A stretch of 64,000 nucleotides of DNA from Arenibacterium halophilum (GCF_005938225.1 NZ_VCPC01000001.1:1358546-1422545); one strand, 5' to 3'. Positions 7,924-16,523 are shown, numbered from the stretch's first letter. Program-made: numbers and translations. Notes: generated from the sequence alone by a model not told the origin.

Positions 7924-9054
7924 TCAATACCGCAGCACGCGCCCGCCTTCGCCCACCACATACTTGGTCACACCGGCAAATCCCGGCGGGTTCTGTTCCG
8001 CCAGCACCTGGAACGGCCTCTGCGGCAGAATGATCGCGCGTTCGGTCTGGCTGGCCCCGGTTTCGGCGCCCCGACCTGCGAAGGGATCCAGCGCAAAGAC
8101 CTCGCGCTCGACCGTGCCAAACCAGCCCGAGCGTTCCTCGATCACCCGCTCGCTGGTCAGATCCTCCAGCGTCCAGACCAGCGCCCAATCCTGCCCTTCG
8201 GGCGATTGCGCGTCCTCCAGCACCTGCCGCAGCGGCCCCGACTGCCGCGTGAATTCATGCGAATACATCGGCCCGATGTGATAGCGGCGCAGCCGTTTCG
8301 GGTGCAGATCGTCGAAATCGTCGTCGAACCCCTTGGCGATGGTCAGCAGCTTCAGCCCGCCCAGCGCCTGCGCCATCAGATGCGCCTGCACCTCGGGCCA
8401 GCGGCGCTGATCCTTCGGCAACGACACCTTGCCGGTGTCCTCAAGCTCCATCAGGTAGATCACCGGCAGGTTGGTTTGGGTGTCATAGGCCGCCCAATGC
8501 AGCAGGAACCGGCGCCGCGTGTCGCTGACATTGCCCAGCCACTGGCATTCGGGATCGTTGCGGACCCAGAACAGGTGCCCCTTCAGCAACTCCTCGTAAT
8601 ACTTCCGCTGCGACAGCGCGAACTGCAGCTTGGTCGGGATCTCGCGGTCCGAAATGATCGTCCGCACCATGTCGGATTTCAGCGCCTCTTCGCTGGGCAT
8701 GTTCGCCAGGTGCGTCGGGGCCTGCTGGGCGTCATTCGCCATGGTCATCAGCTCGGACGCGACGGGAAAGCCGCTGTCGCGCACGTCGATCATCAACGAG
8801 CCGAAAAACCGCCCCGTGTCACGCCCGACCATCAGATACTTCATCGACAGCGCCCGAAAGGTGAAGGTCAGCGCGGCGACATGGCCCGTCAACACCTTCA
8901 CCTCGGTCCGGGTCAGGCGGCTGTCGGCTTCCATGAAGGCGGCCACCCGCGACAGATGGCCGGTGATCGCCTCGAACTTGCGGAAATAGCGGCGGCTCGC
9001 GAAGGTATCCGTCAGCCCGGCACGTTCGTCGGCGGGATCGGTCAGTTCAACCAT
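7924..9054 (-). CDS. Unknown protein in the AAA+ operon
   Basis: 376 residues from the ATG at 9054, which has AGAGGG seven bases upstream; a GTG immediately before it is less well placed. The N-terminal 180 residues are predicted mostly helical with a basic surface (RRYFRKFEAI...). The C-terminal half is richer in beta-type sequence and aromatic residues. No transmembrane segment, signal peptide or enzymatic signature is visible, and I do not recognise the family. It starts 25 bases after the coiled-coil gene and precedes the AAA+ gene, so a role as adaptor or substrate of that ATPase is reasonable but unproven. Confidence 0.6.
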   Translation of the reverse strand: MVELTDPADERAGLTDTFASRRYFRKFEAITGHLSRVAAFMEADSRLTRTEVKVLTGHVAALTFTFRALSMKYLMVGRDTGRFFGSLMIDVRDSGFPVASELMTMANDAQQAPTHLANMPSEEALKSDMVRTIISDREIPTKLQFALSQRKYYEELLKGHLFWVRNDPECQWLGNVSDTRRRFLLHWAAYDTQTNLPVIYLMELEDTGKVSLPKDQRRWPEVQAHLMAQALGGLKLLTIAKGFDDDFDDLHPKRLRRYHIGPMYSHEFTRQSGPLRQVLEDAQSPEGQDWALVWTLEDLTSERVIEERSGWFGTVEREVFALDPFAGRGAETGASQTERAIILPQRPFQVLAEQNPPGFAGVTKYVVGEGGRVLRY

Positions 9055-9078
9055 CACGCGGCCCTCTCACAGCCACGC

Positions 9079-10152
9079 TCAACTGCCATACAGGTTCTTG
9101 TCATGCTTCTCGACAATGCTCTGGAACCGGCGGGCAAAGCGTTCATCGGCCTTGGCCTTCTGCTCCAGCACCTTGCGGGCAAACACCATGTGATCCTCGT
9201 GCGCTTCCAGCATGTCGGCCATCTTCTGGTTGGTCGCGGTGCCGATGGCGGCCATGGCGGTCTGTGCTTCCTGGTCGGTCTTCACGCCGATCTCGTTGAT
9301 GCGGTGCGCCACGTCCTGCTGCTGGGCCGTTTTCAGCGATTTCGACAGCGCGTCATACAGCACCACGCGCTGTTGCGTGTCTGTCTGCAACTTGTTGATC
9401 AATACCATCTGCGTCGCCGCCTGATTCTGCAGCGAGTCGACCCAGGTCTTGCCCTTTTCGATATAGCGCTCCAGCGTCTGGCTTTTCGCCAGCTTCACCT
9501 GCTCCTGCTGCACCATCTCGTTATATCGCGCGTTCATCTGGGCCAGATCGGTTTCCAGCTGGGTGCGCGCGGCGGCGTCCTGTTCGACGCTGATCTTGTT
9601 TTCCAGCTCGATGATCTTGGGGTCCATCGCCAGAATGTCGGCACGCAGCGCTTCCAGCTCGCCCACCACGGCTTCGCGTTCGTCCAGCGTGGTGCCCAGG
9701 TTGCCTTCAACCTTGACCTTCTGCTCTTCCAGCATGGCCAGCTGGCCTTGTAGCAGCTGCACGATCACGTCGGATTTCGAAATCAGGTCCTGCAGCTTGT
9801 CGTCGATGCTGGCGGTGCGCATCCGCTCCTGCCGCATCGAATCCGCCTTGGCCGAGCTGAAGATGCCCACGAAGCTTTCCCAGCCGGTCTTGTTCCGCAT
9901 CTCGTCGAAATCGCGCGAGAATCCGGCGGTTACATCGTCCAGCCCCATGATCAGCTCGGCGATATTGGCGTTCATCACGTCGGTATGGGCGTGGACATCA
10001 TCCAGCGTCGCGTTTTCGATGTCGATGTCCGACTCGCCCGCCGCAATCTTGGCGCGGGCGGTTTCGATCCGGCTGGTCATGGCCTGAATCTCGGCCTGGC
10101 TCTTGGCCACCTTGTCCTGAGATTCACGCACCATTGCATCAAAATCGGCCAT
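9079..10152 (-). CDS. Coiled-coil protein, TelA-like (toxic anion resistance-like)
   Basis: 357 residues from the ATG at 10152, preceded by AAGGAGCG. Nearly the whole protein is heptad-like helix rich in Gln, Glu, Lys and Ala. Segments such as DKLQDLISKSDVIVQLLQGQ and a later MVLINKLQTDTQQRVVLYDA resemble the layout of TelA-type tellurite/toxic-anion resistance proteins, which often sit beside AAA+ or membrane partners. It is the first gene of the leftward operon, directly behind a promoter with a TATACT -10 element and an ATGTAA inverted repeat. The protein is probably cytosolic and oligomeric, perhaps a membrane-stress scaffold. The TelA link is a resemblance, not a secure assignment. Confidence 0.6.
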   Translation of the reverse strand: MADFDAMVRESQDKVAKSQAEIQAMTSRIETARAKIAAGESDIDIENATLDDVHAHTDVMNANIAELIMGLDDVTAGFSRDFDEMRNKTGWESFVGIFSSAKADSMRQERMRTASIDDKLQDLISKSDVIVQLLQGQLAMLEEQKVKVEGNLGTTLDEREAVVGELEALRADILAMDPKIIELENKISVEQDAAARTQLETDLAQMNARYNEMVQQEQVKLAKSQTLERYIEKGKTWVDSLQNQAATQMVLINKLQTDTQQRVVLYDALSKSLKTAQQQDVAHRINEIGVKTDQEAQTAMAAIGTATNQKMADMLEAHEDHMVFARKVLEQKAKADERFARRFQSIVEKHDKNLYGS

Positions 10153-10179
10153 CAAACGCTCCTTCGTTTCAATACCTTG

Positions 10180-10239
10180 AGTATATATGGGCAATGTAAC
10201 GCCTATTTACATCACCCTCACCATCTATTTTCGATGTAA
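10180..10239 (-). promoter_or_regulatory. Promoter and candidate operator of the AAA+ operon
   Basis: Reading leftward, TATACT (10185-10180) is a good -10 element 28 bases upstream of the first ATG, but no good -35 is present. Where the -35 should be there is a perfect inverted repeat, ATGTAA (10194-10199), 7 bases, TTACAT (10207-10212). A third half-site ATGTAA follows at 10234-10239. The arrangement suggests control by a dimeric regulator, either an activator replacing the -35 or a repressor. The regulator is unknown. Confidence 0.45.
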
Positions 10240-10338
10240 CTGTCGCAAAACGCCGGGCCATTGCAAAGGAAACATTCGCCCGCCCCCTTGCACAGGCGGG
10301 CATCGGCGCGGTTAGCTGGGCCAAAACCGGAGAAAACG

Positions 10339-10680
10339 ATGCCCGACCTGTTCCTGACCGTCACCCCCGACGGAACCCCCGAAACCACGCGCCCCGACCC
10401 CGAAAAGGTGATCGAGGGCGACCCGGTTTTCACCACATGGAACCTGGAAGAGCGCGACGGGCTGTACTGCGGCATCTGGGAATCGACGCCGGGCACTTGG
10501 GCGATTTCCTATGATGAATGGGAATATTGCACGATCCTGTCGGGCAAATCCGTCATCACCGATGCCGAGGGCACGGCGCATGTGGTTGGCGCGGGCGACA
10601 GTTTCGTGCTGCGCCCCGGGTTCACCGGCACCTGGCAGGTGGTCGAAACCACCCGCAAGGATTACGTCGTCCGGCTGTAA
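10339..10680 (+). CDS. Small cupin protein (ureidoglycine aminohydrolase-cupin type)
   Basis: 113 residues, starting at the ATG at 10339 behind CGGAGAA. The sequence is a single small beta-barrel cupin: EWEYCTILSGKSVITDAEG, then GAGDSFVLRPGFTGTWQVVE, ending in KDYVVRL. This is the pattern of the cupin_3/DUF861 group. Such proteins bind a metal or small ligand; the substrate is not readable here. Histidine metal ligands are few, so it may be a binding or non-classical cupin. It diverges from the AAA+ operon across a 186-base region and converges, with no gap, on the L,D-transpeptidase gene. Confidence 0.7.
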   Translation: MPDLFLTVTPDGTPETTRPDPEKVIEGDPVFTTWNLEERDGLYCGIWESTPGTWAISYDEWEYCTILSGKSVITDAEGTAHVVGAGDSFVLRPGFTGTWQVVETTRKDYVVRL

Positions 10681-11475
10681 TCACTCTTCCTGCGATGCAA
10701 GGATGGCGGCCTGTTCGCGTCGCTGCTTTTCCAGCTCGACCGCGGCATAAACGCGGTCCGGGTCCAGCATTACCGGGGGCAGTTCAACCCCGCGATTGGC
10801 CATTTCCTCACCCTCGTAAAGGACCGATTCATCATAGCTGCGCACCACGACCTGCGTTTCCAGCGGGGTGCGTTCGTACAGGTCGATCACGTCCTGATTG
10901 AACAGGCGGATGCACCCGGCCGAGTTCGCGTTGCCGATCGAGCTGGCATCGTTGGTGCCGTGGATGCGGAAATAGGTGTCACGCCCGCCGCGGTACAGGT
11001 ACAGCGCCCGCGCGCCCAGAGGGCTGGCGACGCCACCGGGGATGCCCTTGGCGAAGGGGCCGTACACTTCGGGCTCGCTCCGCAGCATGTTCTTAGTCGG
11101 GGTCCAGCCCGGCCATTCCTTTTTCACCCGGATCGTGCCGCGCCCCCGGAACGATTTGCCGTCCCGCCCCACTGCGACCGGATAGCGCGTGGCCATGCCG
11201 CCTTCTTCGACGAAATACAGGAACTTGGCATAGGGATCGACGACAATGGTGCCGGGCGATTCGGGGCCGGTGTAGTTGACCGAGGCGCGGCGGTTGGGCT
11301 CCGCCAGGAACGCCGGATCGACCGCCGGGATCGTGATGTCGCCGTCTTCCACCGCGCCATAAGGCCCAACCGAGGCTGCGGGCGGCGGGGCATCGTCTTC
11401 GTAGGGGCCGGCACAGGCGGCAAGAATCGCCATGGCAGCGCAGGCGAACAGGGCACGAAGACAGGGTTTGATCAT
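10681..11475 (-). CDS. L,D-transpeptidase (YkuD domain) lipoprotein
   Basis: 264 residues. The N-terminus is a lipoprotein signal with a lipobox ending at Cys21 (ILAAC). A YkuD catalytic domain follows, with His172 in HGTNDASSIGNANSAGCIRL and the nucleophile Cys188 in the S-x-G-C-I-R motif. These enzymes form 3-3 cross-links in peptidoglycan or attach proteins to it from the periplasmic side. The C-terminus is a charged tail ending in QRREQAAILASQEE. Its stop codon directly abuts the stop of the convergent cupin gene. It is monocistronic as far as can be seen. Confidence 0.85.
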   Translation of the reverse strand: MIKPCLRALFACAAMAILAACAGPYEDDAPPPAASVGPYGAVEDGDITIPAVDPAFLAEPNRRASVNYTGPESPGTIVVDPYAKFLYFVEEGGMATRYPVAVGRDGKSFRGRGTIRVKKEWPGWTPTKNMLRSEPEVYGPFAKGIPGGVASPLGARALYLYRGGRDTYFRIHGTNDASSIGNANSAGCIRLFNQDVIDLYERTPLETQVVVRSYDESVLYEGEEMANRGVELPPVMLDPDRVYAAVELEKQRREQAAILASQEE

Positions 11476-11535
11476 GGCGGCAGCAATCTGGTTAATAGGT
11501 TTCGTCCGGAACCTAGCGCGGAAACTCGCGCATTC

Positions 11536-11569
11536 AAAACCCCGGCGCGAAACTTTCCGCCCCGGGGTT
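11536..11569 (-). terminator. Terminator after creatinase
   Basis: Reading leftward from the creatinase stop, AACCCCGG and CCGGGGTT (8-bp perfect stem, 16-base loop) are followed by further T residues (TTTTG). This fits an intrinsic terminator lying 17 bases past the stop codon at 11587. Confidence 0.6.
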
Positions 11570-11586
11570 GCATCACTGCCGCTTAC

Positions 11587-12795
11587 TCAACCGATGATGT
11601 TGTGCGCCGGCCCATAGGGAAAACCGGTGATATTCTCATTTCCGTCATCGGTGATGATCAGAATGTCATGCTCGCGATAGCCGCCTGCCCCGGGCTGGCC
11701 CTGCGGAATGGTCAGCATCGGCTCCATCGAAATCACCATGCCGGGTTCCAGCACGGTGTCGATATCCTCGCGCAGCTCCAGCCCGGCCTCGCGCCCATAG
11801 AAATGCGACAGCACGCCGAAAGAATGGCCATAACCGAAGGTGCGATATTGCAGCAGATCGCGCTCGGCCAGGAAATCGTTGATCTGCCGGGTGACGCCGG
11901 AACAGGTGGCGCCGGGTTTCAGCAGGCCCAGCCCCAGTTCATGCGCGGCGACGTTGGCCTCCCACACCTTCAGGCTGGCGGCGTCGGGGTCACCCAAGAA
12001 CAGCGTGCGTTCCAGCGCGGTGTAATAGCCTGAAATCATGGGGAATGTGTTCAGGCTCAGGATGTCGCCCTGCTGCAGTACGCGGCCCGTGACCGGGTTA
12101 TGCGCGCCATCGGTGTTCAGCCCCGACTGGAACCAGACCCAGGTATCGCGGTATTCGGCATCGGGAAAGCGGCGGGCAATCTCCAGTTCCATCGCGTTGC
12201 GCCCGGCCATCGCCACGTCGACCTCGCGCACGCCGGCGCGGATCGCATCGCGAATTGCCTCGCCCCCGTGGTCGGCGACGGCAGCGCCATGGCGGATCAG
12301 GTCGATTTCCGCCGGGGATTTGTGCATCCGCTGGCGCATCGTGGTTTCAAACAGGTCCACCATGGTCAGCGGTTGCAGGAAATCCTCCATCCGGTCGCGC
12401 TGCATCAGCGTCAGGTGGTCGCCTTCGTATCCGATTACCCCGCCCGTGCCGGTGACCGAACGCACCGCGCGCCAGAAATTGTCGCGCGTCCAGTCGGTAT
12501 AGGTGATGTTGTCGCCATGGCTGCGCCGCCACGGCTGACCCGCGTCGATCCCGGCGGAAATGGTGACAGAATCATCCTCGGTCACCACCAGCGCATAGGG
12601 GCGGCCAAAGCTGCAGTACAGGAAGCCCGAGTAATAGGCGACGTTGTGCATCGAGGTGAAGACAGCGGCGCTGGCGCCTGCGGCCTCCATACGCTCGCGA
12701 AGTTCGGCCAGGCGGGCGTCGTATTCTTCGGATGCGAACGGCAGCTTGGCCTTTTCGCCATTATGGACACGGTGGAATGCGGGGCGGTCGGTCAT
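11587..12795 (-). CDS. Creatinase (creatine amidinohydrolase, EC 3.5.3.3)
   Basis: 402 residues, essentially the length of the Pseudomonas enzyme, with the same start region pattern. Long diagnostic stretches include SFGRPYALVVTEDD, GQPWRR, TWVWFQSGLNTDGAHNPVT, GYYTALERTLFL, LQYRTFGYGHSFG and GYREHDILI. The fold is the M24 pita-bread type without bound metal. The conserved His in DGAHNPV and the Glu residues in ALERTLF and SMEPML correspond to active-site residues of creatinase. It hydrolyses creatine to sarcosine and urea. The start ATG at 12795 follows AAGGAGGG. No sarcosine oxidase, creatininase or urea genes lie next to it, so it is an isolated step here. A related guanidino-compound substrate cannot be excluded. 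Confidence 0.9.
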   Translation of the reverse strand: MTDRPAFHRVHNGEKAKLPFASEEYDARLAELRERMEAAGASAAVFTSMHNVAYYSGFLYCSFGRPYALVVTEDDSVTISAGIDAGQPWRRSHGDNITYTDWTRDNFWRAVRSVTGTGGVIGYEGDHLTLMQRDRMEDFLQPLTMVDLFETTMRQRMHKSPAEIDLIRHGAAVADHGGEAIRDAIRAGVREVDVAMAGRNAMELEIARRFPDAEYRDTWVWFQSGLNTDGAHNPVTGRVLQQGDILSLNTFPMISGYYTALERTLFLGDPDAASLKVWEANVAAHELGLGLLKPGATCSGVTRQINDFLAERDLLQYRTFGYGHSFGVLSHFYGREAGLELREDIDTVLEPGMVISMEPMLTIPQGQPGAGGYREHDILIITDDGNENITGFPYGPAHNIIG

Positions 12796-12935
12796 GTCAG
12801 ACCCTCCTTTGCAGAAAGGTCCCGGCGTTCAGGACGAACAATCAGGGGGCCCGCCGCACTGGCGGCGGTGGCGACGCCATCGCCCTGCCCGAATGCATCA
12901 ATGCACGGGGCATGCCGCCCGCGCAAGGTGCTGTT

Positions 12936-13256
12936 TTACCGCAGGCCGCGCGCCTTCGCCTCGGCCAGGACATGAGCGTAGAGCGCATCGCTTGACTGCG
13001 CCCGGCCCGCCGGGGCGTTGACCCGCGCGACAGAGGCGTTGCCCGTCGCCCCGGTTGCCGTCGTTGCGGTCGCGGTCGGAGCCGAAACCGGCCCACCCTT
13101 CAGCGTGTCAAAGCGATAGTGCACCGGATCAACGCCGGTGGTGGTATAGACGGGCAGATACGGCGGCTTGATAACCGCAGGCTGATCCCCGGCAAAAGCA
13201 GGGGCCGCAAAGACAACGGCAAGAGTGAACACCGACAGGCGCGACAATGCGTTCAT
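12936..13256 (-). CDS. Small secreted protein of unknown function
   Basis: 106 residues from the ATG at 13256. A Sec signal peptide (NALSRLSVFTLAVVFAAPAFAG) is followed by a mature part of about 80 residues with PPYLPVYTTTGVDPVHYRFD, then a low-complexity Thr/Ala/Gly stretch and a short helical C-terminus. I do not recognise the family. It starts 12 bases after the stop of the 281-residue secreted protein and is in one leftward unit with it and the alpha/beta hydrolase. It is probably periplasmic. Confidence 0.55.
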   Translation of the reverse strand: MNALSRLSVFTLAVVFAAPAFAGDQPAVIKPPYLPVYTTTGVDPVHYRFDTLKGGPVSAPTATATTATGATGNASVARVNAPAGRAQSSDALYAHVLAEAKARGLR

Positions 13257-13267
13257 CTTCAAATCCT

Positions 13268-14113
13268 TCAATTGCGGCGCAACGACCGCGAAAATGAAAG
13301 GGCCACCAAAACGCGGCGCCCGGATACCCTGTTGGTTATATCACCAACCCCTAACGAAATCTGCAAGTTTTCCCGCCCCGGCACCAGAAAACTGCCGCCG
13401 GCTATGGCTTCGTCGCCATACCAGCCCAGGCTGACGGAGGCCGAGGGCGATACGCCGAGTCCCACACCCGCAAAGGCCCCGCTTTCGGTGCCACGCGCCG
13501 ACACGCCAGACCCATAGCCCAGGCTGACCATCACCGGCGCGCCGAAGGTGTCATCGGGCGCGCGAATGCCCGACACCGCCACCGACCATTCGCGCGACAG
13601 CACACGACTGTCGCCCCATGTCATCAGGTTGTCGAGGTCCAGCGCCGCCGACAGGCGCCATCGCTCCGAAGATGGCAGAGCGCGCGCCAGACGCAGGCCG
13701 AACTTGCCCGATTCGCCAAAATGGTGCGGCGAGACCGAGGTGACATCAAGGATCGGGGTCACGTTCACGCCGCGCTCGGCATCGCCAAACCCTGCACCAA
13801 GTACAAAGGACGCATCCCAATCGCCCCCCCGCCCCCGGTCGCGCCGGTTGGTCGCCGCCAGCGCGGCAAAGCCGATCCCGTGCGGCACCCCGAACCCTGA
13901 CGGAATGCCGAAAATCGACACCGGCCCGACAGGGCGGCGCTGGCGTTCAAGCCGGTCAAGCAGGTCCAGCAGCTCGGCATCGCTGAGCCCCGACAGGTCG
14001 GGCAGGGTTTCCGGCGCCTCGGCCGGCAGGGGCACCCGCGTCTGTGCGGCCAGCGGCCCGGTCAGCCACAGACCACAGGCAAGCGCCAGCCAGCCAAGGC
14101 GCCAGCGACTCAT
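13268..14113 (-). CDS. Secreted or outer-membrane protein, beta-rich, unknown
   Basis: 281 residues with a signal peptide (WLALACGLWLTGPLAAQ, cleavage near residue 23). A short helical leucine-rich segment (LSDAELLDLLDRLERQRR) follows, then about 200 residues of alternating polar/hydrophobic, Gly- and Ser-rich sequence (FGLRLARALPSSERWRLSAA, VSLGYGSGVSARG), ending in LVALSFSRSLRRN. That pattern suggests a beta-barrel or beta-propeller-like exported protein, but no named family is apparent. Its ATG overlaps the stop of the upstream hydrolase by four bases (ATGA), so the two are translationally coupled. Confidence 0.55.
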   Translation of the reverse strand: MSRWRLGWLALACGLWLTGPLAAQTRVPLPAEAPETLPDLSGLSDAELLDLLDRLERQRRPVGPVSIFGIPSGFGVPHGIGFAALAATNRRDRGRGGDWDASFVLGAGFGDAERGVNVTPILDVTSVSPHHFGESGKFGLRLARALPSSERWRLSAALDLDNLMTWGDSRVLSREWSVAVSGIRAPDDTFGAPVMVSLGYGSGVSARGTESGAFAGVGLGVSPSASVSLGWYGDEAIAGGSFLVPGRENLQISLGVGDITNRVSGRRVLVALSFSRSLRRN

Positions 14114-14904
14114 CCGCCGACCAACGTGGCGATCATCTGGCTGTCCGGCTCGGCCAGCGCATCGATCACGTCAAAGTGATGCTTGCCCGGCGCGACGACA
14201 TGGCCGCAGCCCCATGTCTCGGCCAGCCAGCGCGCCTGATCCAGGAAGGCGGGCCGTTCGTCGGCCCCGACCCAGACGGTGACGGGTACCGCAGGCGCGG
14301 GCTGAAACAGCGGGCTCTCGGCGCGGGCCTCTTCCTCGGTCAGGCCAAGATCGGCGTTCATCGATGTCTGCATCAGCGGGTGCAGGTCGGACAGTGGCGA
14401 GATCGGCATCACATGCGCCAGCCGCACCGCGACCTCGGGCGGCAGCAGGCCCGGCGCGCACATCCGCGCAACCAGATGGCCGCCCGCCGAATGGCCTGCC
14501 AAAGCGATCGGCCCATCGACCAGAACCGCAGCCGCAGCAACGGCCTGCGCGATCTGCTGGGTGATCTTCGATATCCGCACATCGGGGCAATGATCGTAGG
14601 ATGGCATCGCCACCGCAAACCCATGCGCCAGCGCGCCCTTGGCCAGATGCGACCAGTCGGAGCGGTCGAACCGCAGCCAGTAGCCGCCGTGCACGAAGAT
14701 CAGCAGCCCGCGCGGCGCATCGGCCTCGGGCAGGAACAGATCAAATTTCTCGCGCGCACCAGTGCCATAGGGCACACCCATCCGCGCCTTGCCGCGCGCC
14801 GTCTGGGCAAATGTGAAATCGCGGGCAAGAGCCGCCCAACGGTCGGGATAGGCCTCTGCGCCTTCGATATAGGCGCCATTGGCATAGGCATCGTCCAGTT
14901 CCAT
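14110..14904 (-). CDS. Alpha/beta hydrolase (kynurenine formamidase-like)
   Basis: 264 residues. The oxyanion motif HGGYW and nucleophile elbow GHSAGGHLVARMC are clear, and a C-terminal His (GKHHFDVID) completes the triad with a probable Asp in WVGADERPAFLDQA. HGGxW is typical of the kynurenine formamidase/carboxylesterase subgroup. The enzyme would cleave a small ester or formamide, but no kynurenine pathway genes are nearby, so the substrate is open. The ATG at 14904 precedes an ATGA overlap with the downstream secreted protein gene. It diverges from gabD. Confidence 0.75.
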   Translation of the reverse strand: MELDDAYANGAYIEGAEAYPDRWAALARDFTFAQTARGKARMGVPYGTGAREKFDLFLPEADAPRGLLIFVHGGYWLRFDRSDWSHLAKGALAHGFAVAMPSYDHCPDVRISKITQQIAQAVAAAAVLVDGPIALAGHSAGGHLVARMCAPGLLPPEVAVRLAHVMPISPLSDLHPLMQTSMNADLGLTEEEARAESPLFQPAPAVPVTVWVGADERPAFLDQARWLAETWGCGHVVAPGKHHFDVIDALAEPDSQMIATLVGG

Positions 14905-14988
14905 GTATTCCTCGCTTCACGTTGACTTAGTGTGCCCCAAGTGCTTCACCTGCGCACGAACTTAATCGTATTGTCTGAGGAGGCCACC

Positions 14989-16464
14989 ATGCTGGACGCG
15001 ACAACCGATCTTAAATCGCTTCTGAAGGATCCCGATCTGCTGGCGACCCAGGCCTATGTGAACGGCCAGTGGGTCGATGGTGCGAACGGCACCTTCGAGG
15101 TGACGAACCCCGCACGCGGCGACGTGATCGCCAATGTCGCCGACCTGTCGCGCGAGCAGGCTGCCGAGGCCATCGACGCCGCCTATGCCGCGCAGAAGGA
15201 ATGGGCCAAGAAAACCGGCAAGGAACGCGCCAACATTCTGCGCAAGTGGTATGACCTGATGATGGAGAATGCCGAGGATCTGGGCATCATCCTGACCGCC
15301 GAACAGGGCAAACCCAAGGGCGAGGCCGTTGGCGAAATCGGCTATGGCGCGTCTTTCGTCGAATTCTTCGCCGAAGAGGCCAAGCGCATCTACGGCGAAA
15401 CCATTCCCGGCCACCAGCCTGACAAGCGCATCACCGTGCTGAAGCAGCCGATCGGCGTGGCCGCGTCGATCACACCGTGGAACTTCCCCAACGCGATGAT
15501 CACCCGCAAGGCCGCGCCCGCGCTGGCAGCAGGCTGTGCCTTTGTGGCGCGCCCGGCAAAGGAAACGCCGCTGTCGGCCACCGTTCTGGCCGTTTTGGCG
15601 GAACGCGCAGGCATTCCGGCAGGCGTGTTCAACGTGGTGCCCTCGTCGCGGTCGTCCGACATCGGCAAGGAGTTCTGCGAGAACCCGAAAGTGCGCAAGC
15701 TGACCTTTACCGGGTCGACCGAAGTGGGCCGCATCCTGCTGAAACAGGCTGCCGATCAGGTGATGAAGTGCAGCATGGAGCTGGGCGGTAACGCGCCCTT
15801 CATCGTGTTCGACGACGCCGATCTGGATGCGGCCGTCGAAGGCGCGATGATCTGCAAGTTCCGCAACAACGGCCAGACCTGCGTCTGCGCCAACCGGATC
15901 TATGTGCAGGCGGGTGTCTACGACGAATTCGCTAAGAAGCTGACCGCCGCGGTGAACAAGCTGAACGTGGGTGACGGGCTGACGCCCGGCGTGACCACCG
16001 GGCCGCTGATCAACGCCGATGCCATAGAGAAGGTGAAGGAACACCTGGAGGACGCGACCTCTAAAGGCGCCAAGCTGGTGGCCGGCGGCAAGCCGCACGA
16101 GCTGGGCGGGACCTTCTATGAACCCACCATCGTCACCGGCGTGACGCAGGACATGATGGTGGCCCAGGACGAAACATTCGGCCCGCTGGCGCCGCTGTTC
16201 AAGTTCGAGACCGAGGACGAGGTGATCGAGATGGCGAACGACACCATCTTTGGCCTTGCGTCCTATTTCTATGCCAAGGACCTGAGCCGCGTCTACAAGG
16301 TGGCCGAGGCCCTGGAATACGGCATGGTCGGCATCAACACGGGCATCATCTCGACCGAGGTTGCGCCCTTTGGCGGCGTGAAGCAGTCGGGTCTGGGCCG
16401 TGAAGGCAGCCACCACGGCATCGAGGATTACCTCGAGATGAAATACCTCTGCATGTCGGTCTGA
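14989..16464 (+). CDS. gabD: Succinate-semialdehyde dehydrogenase, NAD(P)+
   Basis: 491 residues from the ATG at 14989 behind TGAGGAGG. The ALDH catalytic Glu is in MELGGNAPFIVFDDADLD and the catalytic Cys in NNGQTCVCANRI, both in the GabD-specific form. The cofactor-binding segment TPWNFPNAMITRKAAPALAA and the C-terminal FGGVKQSGLGREGSHHGIED match the same subfamily. It oxidises succinate semialdehyde to succinate in 4-aminobutyrate and polyamine breakdown. No gabT is adjacent, although a class III aminotransferase lies 24 kb away. The gene is monocistronic and ends in a strong terminator. Confidence 0.92.
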   Translation: MLDATTDLKSLLKDPDLLATQAYVNGQWVDGANGTFEVTNPARGDVIANVADLSREQAAEAIDAAYAAQKEWAKKTGKERANILRKWYDLMMENAEDLGIILTAEQGKPKGEAVGEIGYGASFVEFFAEEAKRIYGETIPGHQPDKRITVLKQPIGVAASITPWNFPNAMITRKAAPALAAGCAFVARPAKETPLSATVLAVLAERAGIPAGVFNVVPSSRSSDIGKEFCENPKVRKLTFTGSTEVGRILLKQAADQVMKCSMELGGNAPFIVFDDADLDAAVEGAMICKFRNNGQTCVCANRIYVQAGVYDEFAKKLTAAVNKLNVGDGLTPGVTTGPLINADAIEKVKEHLEDATSKGAKLVAGGKPHELGGTFYEPTIVTGVTQDMMVAQDETFGPLAPLFKFETEDEVIEMANDTIFGLASYFYAKDLSRVYKVAEALEYGMVGINTGIISTEVAPFGGVKQSGLGREGSHHGIEDYLEMKYLCMSV

Positions 16465-16490
16465 TCCGACTTCGCTGACGAAACAAAGGA

Positions 16491-16523
16491 ACGCGCCGCT
16501 GGATCAGCGGCGCGTCTTTTTTT
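16491..16523 (+). terminator. Intrinsic terminator of gabD
   Basis: A perfect 10-bp stem, ACGCGCCGCT (16491-16500) with AGCGGCGCGT (16506-16515), has a 5-base loop and is followed by CTTTTTTT. It lies 26 bases after the stop codon, between gabD and the convergent folC. Confidence 0.92.
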
